64,000 bases of DNA, taken from the NCBI RefSeq assembly GCF_014652475.1, contig NZ_BMYW01000003.1, forward strand, positions 83,641 through 147,640. The letters run 5' to 3'. Shown here piece by piece: positions 17,316 through 26,106 of the stretch; the stretch's first letter is position 1, and every line of letters begins with the position of its first letter. A model generated the notes under the pieces. That model did no database searches. It was not told the DNA's origin and saw only the letters and a program-made list of their open reading frames with translations. Made by a program: the position numbers and the translations under genes. The stretch is from Vogesella alkaliphila. GTDB lineage: Bacteria; Pseudomonadota; Gammaproteobacteria; Burkholderiales; Chromobacteriaceae.

Positions 17316-18704
17316 TTACGGCATCAGCAGCCGTGCTTCCTCGTGCAGCACCTGGCTCGGGTCGTCGAGGTTGACGATGCGCACGCCGACGGTGTGGCTG
17401 CCGCTGGGCAGCACGGCCGGATCGGCGACCAGCGCGACGTTGAAGCTGCTGACGCTGTCGCCGGCCACCTGCAGCGGCGGCGCCTCCACCCGCACCAGGC
17501 CGGCGCTTTCCACTTGTAACCGGTAGCGGCGGCTGTCGCGCTCGGTGTTCATGATGCGCACGTTGTAGACGTTCTCGATGTAGCCGTCGTTGCTCTCGCG
17601 CTGCATCACCGCGCGGTCGCGCAGGATGTCGACCTTGAACGGCACCCGCAGCGCGAGGCCGGTGGCCGACAGCGCGACGATGGCCAGCAGCAGGCCGCCG
17701 TAGACCAGCGCGCGCGGGCGCTGCCGCAGCGACGGCAGCGGCTGCTGCTGCGCCATCGCGTGCTGGGTGCTGAAGCGGATCAGGCCGCGCGCCTGGCCGG
17801 TCTTGTCCATCACCTCGTCGCAGACGTCGATGCAGGCGGCACAGCCGATGCACTCGTACTGCAGGCCGGCGCGGATGTCGATGCCGGTCGGACACACCTG
17901 CACGCACAGCCCGCAATCGACGCAGGCGCCCTGCGGCTTGTCGGCGCGGCCAAGGTTGGCCGCAATCGGGATGATGGCGTGCTGCTTGCGCCGCGCGCCG
18001 CGCGGTTCGCCGCGCTGCTCGTCGTAGGCCACCAGCAGCGTGTCGCGGTCGAACATCGCGCCCTGGAAGCGGGCGTACGGGCACATGTGCTTGCACACCT
18101 GCTCGCGCAGCACGCCGGCCAAGAGCCAGGTGAAGCCGCCGTAGCCGAGCGCGAACAGCGCCTCCCACACCCCGATGTGACCGGCGCCGAGGTTGGCCGC
18201 CAGCTCGCGCATCGGCGTGAAATAGCCGACCAGGGTCAAGCCGGTCCACAGCGAGAACGCGGCCATCAGCAGCTGCGTGCTGCCCTTGCGCAGCACTTTC
18301 TCCGCGCCCCACGGTGCGGCGTCGCGCTTGCGGCGCTGGTTGGGCGGGCCCTCCACCCAGCGCTCGATCCAGATCATGATCTCGGTGTACACCGTCTGCG
18401 GACAGGAGAAGCCGCACCACAGCCGCCCGGCCAGCATCGTCCACAGGAACAGCCCCAGCGCCGCCACGATCAGCGCCGCCGCTAGGTAGATGAAGTCCTG
18501 CGGCAGCAGGGTGAGGCCGAACAGGTACAGGCGCATGCTGTCGAAATCGAAGCGCGTCGCCTGCTGCCCGCTCCAGTTCAGCCACGGCAGGCCGAAGTAG
18601 ATCAGCTGGGTGACGAGCACGAAGGCGACGCGCAGGGTGTTGAAACGGCCGCCGGTGAGGCGGGGGTAGACTTTGCTGGAGACGAAGTGCAGGGGCGTTG
18701 CCAT
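17316..18704 (-). CDS. ccoG: Cytochrome c oxidase accessory protein CcoG (FixG)
   Basis: This 462-residue inner-membrane protein has about five hydrophobic helices, the CGFSCPQTVYTE motif, and a double [4Fe-4S] ferredoxin signature: CVDCGLCVQVCPTGIDIRAG then CIGCAACIDVCDEVMDK. A C-terminal FixG immunoglobulin-like domain ends in LDDPSQVLHEEARLL. CcoG reduces copper for assembly of cbb3-type oxidase. ATG 18702 (MATPLHFVSSKVYPRLTGGRF) is the conserved start; upstream in-frame ATGs sit in Arg-rich sequence. No ccoNOPQ gene is adjacent. A copy of the repeat word on the minus strand (17953-17966) encodes part of IAANLG. Confidence 0.92.
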   Translation of the reverse strand: MATPLHFVSSKVYPRLTGGRFNTLRVAFVLVTQLIYFGLPWLNWSGQQATRFDFDSMRLYLFGLTLLPQDFIYLAAALIVAALGLFLWTMLAGRLWCGFSCPQTVYTEIMIWIERWVEGPPNQRRKRDAAPWGAEKVLRKGSTQLLMAAFSLWTGLTLVGYFTPMRELAANLGAGHIGVWEALFALGYGGFTWLLAGVLREQVCKHMCPYARFQGAMFDRDTLLVAYDEQRGEPRGARRKQHAIIPIAANLGRADKPQGACVDCGLCVQVCPTGIDIRAGLQYECIGCAACIDVCDEVMDKTGQARGLIRFSTQHAMAQQQPLPSLRQRPRALVYGGLLLAIVALSATGLALRVPFKVDILRDRAVMQRESNDGYIENVYNVRIMNTERDSRRYRLQVESAGLVRVEAPPLQVAGDSVSSFNVALVADPAVLPSGSHTVGVRIVNLDDPSQVLHEEARLLMP

Positions 18705-18880
18705 GATGCGGACCCGAAGAGAAACGATGCCCGAGCTTAGGCGGCGTTGGCGGGGGGCAACAGGCACAGAGCGGCGCGATCGGCAGGACACAGCGGCGCC
18801 GGCGGCAAGCAGGTTTGACGTGGATCAGACGACGGCCTGCGGCCAGGGTTGGCCGCAGGTCCCGGAACGGGAACCGGTTC

Positions 18881-20758
18881 TCAGCCGGTACGCACGCAGT
18901 TGCGGCCTTCCTGCTTGGCGAGGTATAGCGCGGCGTCGGCGCGCGCGATCAGCGGCGTCGGCGTTTCCTCGCCCGGGTACAGCTCGCTGATGCCGATGCT
19001 GACGGTGAAGCGCACCGCCTCGCCGCCCAGCGGGTTGTCGAGACGGATCTGTTCCACCGCCTCGCGCACCCGCTCCATGATCAGGCTGGCGTTGTAGCGG
19101 TCGGTGTCCGGCAGCAGGATGGCGAACTCCTCGCCGCCCAGGCGGCCGCAGACGTCTTCCAGCCGCACGTTGAACTGGATGCAGGAGGCGAAGCGGCGCA
19201 GCACCTCGTCGCCGAAACCGTGGCCGTAGCGGTCGTTGATGTGCTTGAAGAAGTCGAGGTCCAGCATCGCCAGCGACAGCGGCCGTTGCCAGCGCTGGCC
19301 GCGCGCGATCTCCTCCTGCGCGCGCTGCAGGAACTGGCGGCGGTTGTACAGCCCGGTCAGCTCGTCGGTGTTGGCGAGGCGCTCCAGGTCGGCCTGCAGC
19401 TTCTTGGCGGCGCTGATGTCGTACTTGATGGCGACGATGTGGAGCAGCTCGTTGTACTGGTCGCGCACCGGCGCCACCGACACCGTCTCGACGCAGTGGT
19501 GGCCGTCGGGACGGGTGCTGCTCAGCTCGCCGCGCCAGTTCTTGCCGTCGTGGATCGCCTGCGCCAGCTGCTCCTGCAGCTCCGGCTGCTGTTCCAGCAG
19601 CAGCTCGGCCAGCTGGCGCCGGCCGCGCACCTCGTCGAGACGGTGGCCGGTCATGTCGCGGAACGCCGGGTTGATGTACTGCACCACGCCGTTGCCGTCG
19701 GCGATGGCGATGGCCTCGGCGGCGTAGTCGATCGCCGCGCTGCGGATGGACAGCGCCTCGCTCAGCGCCACGTTGTGCAGGTAGCGGCGGGTGGCGTACA
19801 CGATCAGCAGCACCATCACCCCCCAGCTGGCGATGAACAGCACCAGCTTGCTCCACCACGGCTCCAGCAGGGTTTCCTTGTCGATGCCGACCGACACGAT
19901 CACCGGCAGGTGTTCGATCTGGCGCGTGGCGTGCAGGCGGCGGCGGCCGTCGAAGGGCGAGGTCATCTCGTACTGCGCCTCGCTCTGCTGCTTGCGGATC
20001 ATCGCCTCGGCTTCCGGGTCCGGCACCGGTTGCGTCGGCAGTTTCGGCAGCATCGGCTGGCGTGCCAGCAGCTGGCGCTGCTTGTCGGCGAAGATCAGCA
20101 CGTCGTAGCGGTTGCCGACCATGGCGCGGTTGATCTGGGTCTGGAAGTGCTCGACGCGCACCGCGCTGCCGATCAGGCCGATCACCTTGCCGTCGTCGCC
20201 GCGCACCCGCTGCGTGGCCAGCACCACGTCGTCGCCGGCGATGGTGTGGAAGCGTTCGCTGACGAAGCGGTCGTCGCGGTTGTTGGCCAGCATCGCCTTG
20301 CAGTAGCTGCGCTCGCTGGCGTCGAAGCCGGGCGACACCTTGAACGACAGCACCAGCTTGCAGTTGCGGTCGACCAGGATCAGGTCGTAGGCCTGCGGCA
20401 TGCCGTGCATGGCGCGCACCAGCCGCGTCTCCAGCGCGCTGCGCGCCGGGCCGTCGCTGGTGGCGGCAAAGTCGGCCTCGCCGAGCTGGCGCGCCAGCGC
20501 GCTCTGGATCAGGTCGATCTCGCGGAATTCGCGCTGGATCCACTCTGCCAGCAGCAGGTTGGTGACGCGGGCCTGGTTGAAGCCCTGCTTCAGCGCGCCG
20601 TGGTAGGACGACGCCAGCTCCATGGCGCCGAGGCCGAGTAGCAGCAGGCACAGCGCGGCGCTGAGCAGCAGCGTCTTGACGGTGAGGCTGGACAGGGAAA
20701 AGCGCGGGAGGGTGGGCATACGCAGGGTGACGAAGTCGCGATAAAGGGATTCTCGCAT
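18881..20758 (-). CDS. Membrane diguanylate cyclase with Cache, PAS and GGDEF domains
   Basis: This 625-residue protein has an N-terminal transmembrane helix (near 25-45), a periplasmic Cache sensor (about 50-290), a second transmembrane helix near 300-320, a PAS domain (about 340-450) and a C-terminal GGDEF domain. The active site is intact (RLGGEEF near 539), with an RLED inhibitory I-site five residues upstream, so it should make cyclic di-GMP and be feedback-inhibited. The Cache domain probably senses an extracellular small ligand. A second Met (MPTLPRF, residue 14) could be the start. It stands alone, divergent from a small membrane protein gene. Confidence 0.88.
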   Translation of the reverse strand: MRESLYRDFVTLRMPTLPRFSLSSLTVKTLLLSAALCLLLLGLGAMELASSYHGALKQGFNQARVTNLLLAEWIQREFREIDLIQSALARQLGEADFAATSDGPARSALETRLVRAMHGMPQAYDLILVDRNCKLVLSFKVSPGFDASERSYCKAMLANNRDDRFVSERFHTIAGDDVVLATQRVRGDDGKVIGLIGSAVRVEHFQTQINRAMVGNRYDVLIFADKQRQLLARQPMLPKLPTQPVPDPEAEAMIRKQQSEAQYEMTSPFDGRRRLHATRQIEHLPVIVSVGIDKETLLEPWWSKLVLFIASWGVMVLLIVYATRRYLHNVALSEALSIRSAAIDYAAEAIAIADGNGVVQYINPAFRDMTGHRLDEVRGRRQLAELLLEQQPELQEQLAQAIHDGKNWRGELSSTRPDGHHCVETVSVAPVRDQYNELLHIVAIKYDISAAKKLQADLERLANTDELTGLYNRRQFLQRAQEEIARGQRWQRPLSLAMLDLDFFKHINDRYGHGFGDEVLRRFASCIQFNVRLEDVCGRLGGEEFAILLPDTDRYNASLIMERVREAVEQIRLDNPLGGEAVRFTVSIGISELYPGEETPTPLIARADAALYLAKQEGRNCVRTG

Positions 20759-20843
20759 GAAGTTTTGCGCCGCCGCATGACGATTTGCAGCGGGGCGTGC
20801 AACGCGATGTAATGCGCGCTTCGGGTCTGAGTGAGTCTATGTC

Positions 20844-21281
20844 ATGGAATACCGGTTCGGGTTTGCCGAAATACCGCTGCGCCTGCGTCGCAGCGCGCAG
20901 TTATTGTGGCTGTCGCTGCTGCTGGGCGCGGTGACGCAGCTGGGCGAGCGGCTGTGGCCGGGCAGCGCCTTGCCGCCGGCGGAATGGGCGCGGCTGCTGG
21001 CCTTCGTGGTGCTGGCCTACGGCCTGTCGGCGTGGGTGGTGTGGGAGCTGGCGCGCGCGCGGCCGTGGGCGCGGCTGGTGCTCAGCGGCTGGCTGCTGCT
21101 GTCGCTGTTTGCGTGGCTGAGCCAGCTGGCGGAGGCCATGCCGTGGTGGCAGCACGGCGCCGACGCGCTGGTGCTGCTGCTGGACGCGCTGGCGCTGTAC
21201 CTGGCGTGGACGGGCAGCGCCGCAAAGTGGTTCCGTAGCCAGCGCCACGCCGCCGACGCGGCGCCCGTCGATCGCGACTAG
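20844..21281 (+). CDS. Small membrane protein of unknown function
   Basis: The 145-residue product is mostly hydrophobic with four likely membrane helices and short Arg-rich loops, beginning MEYRFGFAEIPLRLRRSAQLLWLSLLL. I do not recognise a family. ATG 20844 is the only plausible start and codon use is that of the host. It is separated by 85 bases from the divergent cyclic di-GMP synthase gene, whose promoter must share that gap. It is followed by a bidirectional terminator made of the repeat word. Confidence 0.6.
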   Translation: MEYRFGFAEIPLRLRRSAQLLWLSLLLGAVTQLGERLWPGSALPPAEWARLLAFVVLAYGLSAWVVWELARARPWARLVLSGWLLLSLFAWLSQLAEAMPWWQHGADALVLLLDALALYLAWTGSAAKWFRSQRHAADAAPVDRD

Positions 21282-21404
21282 CCGGCGCGATAGCGTGGGC
21301 AATGCCGTGAACGGGCGTTTTCTGCTGCCAACGCCGGCTTTCGTCGGCGCTCTTGCCTGATTGTCCGGGCGCTAAACCGCCTTCGCACCGTGCCTGACGG
21401 CAGG

Positions 21405-21453
21405 AAAAAAGCCATGCGGCCAACCTTGACCCAGGGTTGGCCGCATGGCTTTT
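21405..21453. terminator. Bidirectional terminator built from the repeat word
   Basis: A6 precedes a 15-bp left arm GCCATGCGGCCAACC and T4 follows the matching right arm GGTTGGCCGCATGGC, with an 8-base loop. The left arm is a full copy of the word and continues TTG; the right arm carries the variant GGGTTGGCCGC. It can end transcripts from either side. Confidence 0.75.
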
Positions 21454-21460
21454 GTGCTTA

Positions 21461-21612
21461 GAACCTGTTCAATGCCTGCTGCGACTTGATCTCAATGGGG
21501 CGATACGGCGTTGAACACGGCTTCGGCGTGCGGATTTATATCCAGATAAACCCCGCTTCCTCTACCGTTTTTGCCTGGTCTCGCTCTAGCTCGCGAGACT
21601 TGGAACAGGTTC
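21461..21612 (+). mobile_element. MITE-like element, copy 1 (152 bp)
   Basis: The element starts GAACCTGTTC and ends GAACAGGTTC (10-bp perfect terminal inverted repeats), flanked by TTA on both sides (21458-21460 and 21613-21615). The right TTA is the complement of the TAA stop of the lysE-family gene, so insertion left that protein unchanged. It encodes nothing. It shares length, ends and internal blocks (TTTATATCCAGATAAA) with the element at 23280-23431, which is in reverse orientation. Confidence 0.75.
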
Positions 21613-22239
21613 TTAGCGGCTGAGGATCAGGCGCAGCCCGAGCGCGACGAACACGGCGCCGGCGAGGCGGTCCAGCCACATGCTGCGCCGCGGCGTGGTC
21701 ATCAGCCATTGCCCGGCGTAACCGGAAAAGTAGCCGAGCAGGCCGAACAGCAGCGCCGCCTGCAGCGTGAACAGCACCCCCAGCTGCAGCGTCTGCCAGG
21801 CGACGGCGCCGCTGCCGGCGACGATGAACTGCGGCAGGAAGGCGAGGAAGAACAGCACCACCTTGGGGTTGATGGCATTGGCCAGCAGCCCCTTGCCGAA
21901 CAGCGCCGCCAGCCCGTCCTGCGGGCCCTGGCCGGCGCCCTGCCACTGGCGGCCGCGGCTGCGCAGCGCCTGCACCCCCAGCCACACCAGATACAGACCG
22001 CCGGCGAGCTTCAGCGCGAGGAAGGCGGTGGCCGACGCCGCCAGCAGCGCGCTGATGCCGGCCGCGGCCAGCAGGGTGTGGCTGAGGCAGCCCAGCGCGC
22101 AGCCCAGCCCGAACACCATGCCGTGACGCCGCCCGCGCGCGATGCCCAGGCTCAGCACCATCAGGTTGTCCGGTCCCGGCGACAGCGTGATCAGCATCGC
22201 GGCGGCGAGGAAGGCAAAAATCTGGTCGGGGCTCAGCAT
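21613..22239 (-). CDS. LysE/RhtB family amino-acid exporter
   Basis: This 208-residue protein has five to six membrane helices and the LysE family signature near its start: LITLSPGPDNLMVLSLGIARGRRHGMVFGLGCALG. A second conserved block, GLLANAINPKVVLFFLAFLPQFI, lies near 115-140. Members export amino acids or homoserine lactones out of the cell; the substrate cannot be told. Its stop codon is the target-site duplication of the MITE-like element at 21461-21612, so the element abuts the gene without changing it. A GNAT gene lies upstream on the same strand with 58 bases between. Confidence 0.88.
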   Translation of the reverse strand: MLSPDQIFAFLAAAMLITLSPGPDNLMVLSLGIARGRRHGMVFGLGCALGCLSHTLLAAAGISALLAASATAFLALKLAGGLYLVWLGVQALRSRGRQWQGAGQGPQDGLAALFGKGLLANAINPKVVLFFLAFLPQFIVAGSGAVAWQTLQLGVLFTLQAALLFGLLGYFSGYAGQWLMTTPRRSMWLDRLAGAVFVALGLRLILSR

Positions 22240-22297
22240 CGCGGACTCCTGCTATAAAGACTGCATTATCAGTGACTTGCGGTCGGGTGTGGCCGGC

Positions 22298-22798
22298 TCA
22301 GGTCAGCGCCTTGCCGAAGATGATCAGGTCGCGGTGCACGCCGTCCAGCACCGCCACGCGCGGGAAGTGCGCCCACTGTGCAAAGCCGTGGCGCTGGAAC
22401 AGCGCGACGCTGGGCTGGTTGTGGCCGAACACGAAGCCGAGCAGGTTCTCCACCCCGTACTGCGGCGCGATATCCAGTACCTGCTGCAGCAGGCGGCTGC
22501 CCATGCCGCGCCCGCGGCAGCTTTCCGCCAGATAGATGCTGACCTCGGCGGTGCCGTTGTAGGCGGGGCGGCCGTAGAAGTCGGACAGGCTGACCCAGGC
22601 GATGACCGTGTCCTGCTCGCGCACCACCCACAGCGGCCGGCGCGTGGCGTTGTGCGCGTGGAACCATGGCAGGCGGCTGTCGACGCTGACCGGCTCCAGA
22701 TCGGCGGTCACCATGCGCCCGGCGATGGTGCTGTTGTAGATGGCGACGATCTGCGGCAAGTCGTCGAGGGTGGCGATGTCCAGCTGCACGTGACTCAT
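22298..22798 (-). CDS. GNAT N-acetyltransferase, phosphinothricin acetyltransferase-like
   Basis: The 166-residue enzyme has the GNAT acetyl-CoA pyrophosphate loop CRGRGMGSRLLQQVLD near 105-120 and the downstream block GVENLLGFVFGHNQPSVALFQRHGFAQWAHFPRVA typical of the phosphinothricin/methionine sulfoximine acetyltransferase group. The start YNSTIAGRMVTADLEPVSVD also fits. ATG 22796 (MSHVQLDIATLDDLPQ) is chosen over an upstream ATG nine codons away because the family begins here. Likely reaction: N-acetylation of a small amino compound; the real substrate is unknown. Confidence 0.85.
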   Translation of the reverse strand: MSHVQLDIATLDDLPQIVAIYNSTIAGRMVTADLEPVSVDSRLPWFHAHNATRRPLWVVREQDTVIAWVSLSDFYGRPAYNGTAEVSIYLAESCRGRGMGSRLLQQVLDIAPQYGVENLLGFVFGHNQPSVALFQRHGFAQWAHFPRVAVLDGVHRDLIIFGKALT

Positions 22799-23279
22799 GG
22801 TGTCTCCTTGTTCCGGTCGAAACATTGTGCTGGATGGCGGGCGCTTTGTGAATGTGCAATCCGGCTGCGGAACAGCGTGTTTTGGAGACGGGTTTCCGGA
22901 GGGCCACAGCTGGATGGCGGGCGTTGTCCACCCGATTTTGTAATGTATGTAATGAAATACATGATTTAAATACGTTATAAATTGCGTTTGTCGGGTGGCG
23001 GGCCGGGTATTGCCGTACGGGTGTGGCGGCGGTGGCGGAGGACGGGCGCTGTCGCGTCACCGCCGCGCATCGGCCCGTGCCGGTGGCGAAGTCGTGAGCG
23101 CCAAGGCCGTGAGGTGGCGAGCGGTGTCGCCGGGCTGGGCGGCGCTGCTGTGGCGCCAATGCGCGCTGGCGGCAACGCCACGGCAAGGTTGGCCGCAGCC
23201 GGGTATGGCCTTGCATCCTGCTTGCAAGGGGCGGCTGTCATCGGTGCGGCGCGAGCGCAGTCCGCTGCTCCGGGCGCAG
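22799..23279. other. Gap without a supported gene
   Basis: It holds an AT-rich patch (about 22938-22985) with the inverted repeat ATGTAT/ATACAT that could be a promoter for the GNAT gene, and one copy of the repeat word (23184-23198). Predicted frames here have no family similarity, and some simply read into the MITE-like element. Confidence 0.6.
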
Positions 23280-23431
23280 GAACGTGTTCACGATCTCTCG
23301 CGCTCACGCGGGACAAGGCGAAAACGGCTGAGGAAGCGGCGTTTATCTGGATATAAACCCGCATGCCGAAGCCGTTTTTAACGCCGTCTCGCCCAAGGTG
23401 AGATCAGTCGCCGCAGGTCGTGAACAGGTTC
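23280..23431 (-). mobile_element. MITE-like element, copy 2 (152 bp)
   Basis: The ends are GAACGTGTTC and GAACAGGTTC. Reverse-complemented, the element aligns along its whole length with the one at 21461-21612, with conserved blocks TTTATATCCAGATAAA and CGGCTTCGGC. The right flank is TGA and the left flank CAG, so no clean target duplication remains here. It is the only copy not placed at a stop codon. Confidence 0.7.
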
Positions 23432-23585
23432 TGAGGGAGGGGGCTGCCGGGCAGGTGAGTGCTGTTGCCGGCGGCGGTGGTCGGCCTGGCTCGTGGCATG
23501 GCCACAAGGGACGAGCGTGCCCAGGGTGGCGCTTGCCGTCCGTGGCCGGCGGGCTGCCGGTAGCGCGATGGGCTGTCGCCGGTGC

Positions 23586-24755
23586 TCAGTTCGGGACGGG
23601 GCTGTCGCGGTCGACCACGCGGTTGCGGCCGCCGGACTTGGCCAGGTACAGGCGGCGGTCGGCGCTGTCGAACAGCTGGTTCCAGCTGGCGCCGGGCTGC
23701 GGCGTGCCGCTGGCGACGCCGATGCTGGCGGTCAGTTGCGTGGCCGGGTCGGCGGGATCGAGCAGGATGCGGTTCAGCGCGCGGCACAGCTTGTCGGCCA
23801 CCTGGCGCGCGCCGGCGGCGTCGGTGTCCGGCAGCAGCAGGCAGAATTCCTCGCCGCCGATGCGGGCGAAGATGTCGCCCTGGCGCACCTCGTCGGCGAT
23901 GTGGTCGGCCACCGCGCGCAGCGCCTGGTCGCCCTTGCGGTGGCCGTAGGTGTCGTTGATGCGCTTGAAGTGGTCGAGGTCTATCATCAGCAGCGCCAGC
24001 GAGCGCTGCTGGCGGGCGTGCAGCGCGTACTGGCGCAGCGCCAGGTCGAAGAAGGTGCGGCGGTTGAAGATGCCGGTCAGCGGGTCGAGCGCGGCCAGCT
24101 TGCTCAGCTGGCGGTATTGCAGCTCGCGCTGCACCTGGATGAAGCCGAGTTGCAGCATCACCGCGCTGAGCAGGGTCAGCAGCAGCAGCGTCGGGCAGCT
24201 GAGCAGCGACGGTGCGGCCGGCTGGCTGGCGCTGGCGGCATAGGCCAGCAGGTAGAGACCGAACAGCGCGCTGGCGCCGCCCAGCAGCAGCGCCGCCGGG
24301 CCGCGCTTGTGGTGCTTGTGCAGCAGCTGGTGGGCGATGCCGGCGAAGAACCAGGCGCTGACCAGCAGGAACAGCGCCTGTCGCGATGCGGCCTGCGGCA
24401 GCAGCACAACGCCGCCGAGCAGCAGCGCGGCCTGCGCCACCGAGGCCCGCGCGCCGTGCCACCACGCGCGGCGGCCTTCGGTCAGTCGCGCCACCGCCTG
24501 GCCCAGCAGTTCGTTCTTCAGGCCGGTGAGCAGCGCGGTGGGCAGCAGCCAGGTACCGATGTCGCCAGCCGGCAGGATGGCGGGCGGAAAGGCGAGGTAC
24601 AGCATCAGCGCCGCCATCAGCAGCGAGCCGCCGAGCCAGAACGCCTCGATGCCGCGGCCGGTCAGCCGGTCACGCCCCGCGTACACCATCACGCCGCCAA
24701 TGCCGTAGACCAGGGCAATGGCGGTGAGAAGGGTCGGGGTGTCCAGCGGTGCCAT
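23586..24755 (-). CDS. Membrane diguanylate cyclase (GGDEF)
   Basis: The protein (389 residues) has about six N-terminal membrane helices (residues 5-215) forming an unnamed integral sensor, then a GGDEF domain. The active site RIGGEEF lies near 298, with an RQGD I-site five residues before it, so synthesis of cyclic di-GMP with product inhibition is expected. The core also shows LAALDPLTGIFNRRTFFD and [16 protein letters not shown]. It is monocistronic; its AT-rich upstream region (24756-24860) is the probable promoter. It is one of three complete cyclases in the window, all on the minus strand but unlinked. Confidence 0.87.
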   Translation of the reverse strand: MAPLDTPTLLTAIALVYGIGGVMVYAGRDRLTGRGIEAFWLGGSLLMAALMLYLAFPPAILPAGDIGTWLLPTALLTGLKNELLGQAVARLTEGRRAWWHGARASVAQAALLLGGVVLLPQAASRQALFLLVSAWFFAGIAHQLLHKHHKRGPAALLLGGASALFGLYLLAYAASASQPAAPSLLSCPTLLLLTLLSAVMLQLGFIQVQRELQYRQLSKLAALDPLTGIFNRRTFFDLALRQYALHARQQRSLALLMIDLDHFKRINDTYGHRKGDQALRAVADHIADEVRQGDIFARIGGEEFCLLLPDTDAAGARQVADKLCRALNRILLDPADPATQLTASIGVASGTPQPGASWNQLFDSADRRLYLAKSGGRNRVVDRDSPVPN

Positions 24756-24951
24756 GCGGCAAATATCCTGATCGGTTATTTTTTAAAAAAGCAATCGGAA
24801 ATTGTACCATGCTTTTAATCAATATCTGTAAGCTGCCGCGTCGATTTTAAAGAATTATCCGTTCAAAAAGATGAACTTATCTGTCATGGCGGGGCGCGGC
24901 ATGGCGGTCTGGCGGGGTCGGCGGACGGGGCGACATGCTAGAATGCGCACC

Positions 24952-25668
24952 ATGGAACTGTATCGATTCTTGCAACAACAGGGCTTCGGCGGGCGCAAGG
25001 CCTGCCGCGAGCTGGTGGACTACGGCCTGGTCGAGCTGGACGGCGTGGTCGCGTCCGACTGGCGCATGGCGGTGGATCCGGCGGCGATCCGCACGCTGCG
25101 CGTCGACGGCGAGCCGTGGCCGGTGCTGGCGCTGCCCTGCTACCTGATGCTGCACAAGCCGGCCGGCTACGAGACCTCGCACCAGCCGCAGCACCACCTC
25201 AGCGTGTTTCGCCTGCTGCCGTGGCAGTTCGCCAATCTCGGCATCGCCGCCGTCGGCCGCCTGGACGTCGACACCACCGGGCTGCTGCTGTTTTCCACAG
25301 ACGGCCAGTTTGTCCACAGTCTGAGCTCGCCGCGCAAACTTATCCCCAAGTGCTACCAGGTCACCGCCCGCCACGCCGTCACGCCGCAACTGCTGCAGCA
25401 GCTGCGCGACGGCGTGCTGCTGCACGACGAGAGCGCGCCGCTGGCGGCCACGCAGGTCGAGCAGCTGGACACGCACCGTTTCAACATGAGCATCACCCAG
25501 GGCAAGTACCACCAGGTGAAGCGCATGGTCGCCGCCGCCGGCAACCGTGTCGAGCAGCTGCACCGCATCGCGATGGGCGAGCTGGCGCTCGGCGATCTGG
25601 TGGAGGGGCAATGGCGGCTGCTGGACGCGGCGGAGCTGGCGCTGCTCGGTTATCCGGCGCCGGGCTAG
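24952..25668 (+). CDS. RsuA-family 16S rRNA pseudouridine synthase
   Basis: This 238-residue protein has an N-terminal S4-like RNA-binding segment (FLQQQGFGGRKACRELVDYGLVELDG) and a pseudouridine synthase domain. The catalytic Asp105 lies in VGRLDVDTTGLLLFSTDG, followed by YQVTARHAVTP and QGKYHQVKRMVAAAGNRVEQLHR. RsuA converts U516 of 16S rRNA to pseudouridine; this protein is of the right size and type, though other members (RluE, RluF) are similar. ATG 24952 gives the family start MELYRFLQQQG; an ATG at 24871 would add an Arg-rich tail. It ends just before a terminator-like pair of repeat words. Confidence 0.85.
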   Translation: MELYRFLQQQGFGGRKACRELVDYGLVELDGVVASDWRMAVDPAAIRTLRVDGEPWPVLALPCYLMLHKPAGYETSHQPQHHLSVFRLLPWQFANLGIAAVGRLDVDTTGLLLFSTDGQFVHSLSSPRKLIPKCYQVTARHAVTPQLLQQLRDGVLLHDESAPLAATQVEQLDTHRFNMSITQGKYHQVKRMVAAAGNRVEQLHRIAMGELALGDLVEGQWRLLDAAELALLGYPAPG

Positions 25669-25699
25669 CGCCGGCCGGCCAGATAAGCCCCGCACAAAG

Positions 25700-25735
25700 C
25701 ACTGCGGCCAACCTTGAGCAAGGTTGGCCGCAGTG
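25700..25735. terminator. Inverted pair of repeat words, terminator-like
   Basis: CACTGCGGCCAACCTTG and its exact complement form 17-bp arms separated only by AG. It sits between the convergent pseudouridine synthase and rhodanese genes. There is no long T-run, so it may act as a weak bidirectional terminator or simply as paired uptake words. Confidence 0.65.
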
Positions 25736-25773
25736 TTGATTGCCATTCGGAGCCGGTCATCCGGGCGCCGGGT

Positions 25774-26106
25774 TCAGGGCCGGGGCGTCAGCTTCAGCGT
25801 GTCGGCGGCCTGTTCCAGGCTGCCCAAGTTGTCGACCTGGCGGTAGCCGAGCTGTTGTAGCAGCAGCTGCGCTTTCGCGGAGCGGTTGCCGGTGCGGCAG
25901 TACAGCTGGATCGGGGTGCTCTTGTCCGGGGCCACCCGTGGAATTTCCTCGCCGATGCGGTCGAGCGGCAGCAACGTGGCCCCCGGCAGGTGACGCTCTG
26001 CGTATTCTTCCGGGCTGCGCACGTCGATCAGCAGCGCGTCGGCCAGCGCACTGCCCAGCCACAGGCTGCAGGCGAGGGCAAGTACGCTACGGACCAGGGG
26101 TTTCAT
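25774..26106 (-). CDS. Periplasmic rhodanese-like protein (PspE-like)
   Basis: This 110-residue protein has a signal peptide (MKPLVRSVLALACSLWLGSALA) and a single rhodanese domain: DALLIDVRSPEEYAERHLPGA then the active-site loop YCRTGNRS with the catalytic Cys near 70. Small exported rhodaneses such as PspE have thiosulfate sulfurtransferase activity in the periplasm. Its start overlaps the stop of hemY (TGATG), so it is the last gene of the hem operon as read here. Why a sulfurtransferase travels with haem genes is not evident. Confidence 0.85.
   Translation of the reverse strand: MKPLVRSVLALACSLWLGSALADALLIDVRSPEEYAERHLPGATLLPLDRIGEEIPRVAPDKSTPIQLYCRTGNRSAKAQLLLQQLGYRQVDNLGSLEQAADTLKLTPRP

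Noticed and set aside
22826..23585. Small genes around the second MITE-like element
   Set aside because: Frames here start or end inside the element (tails such as AEEAAFIWI recur with it) and show no family similarity.
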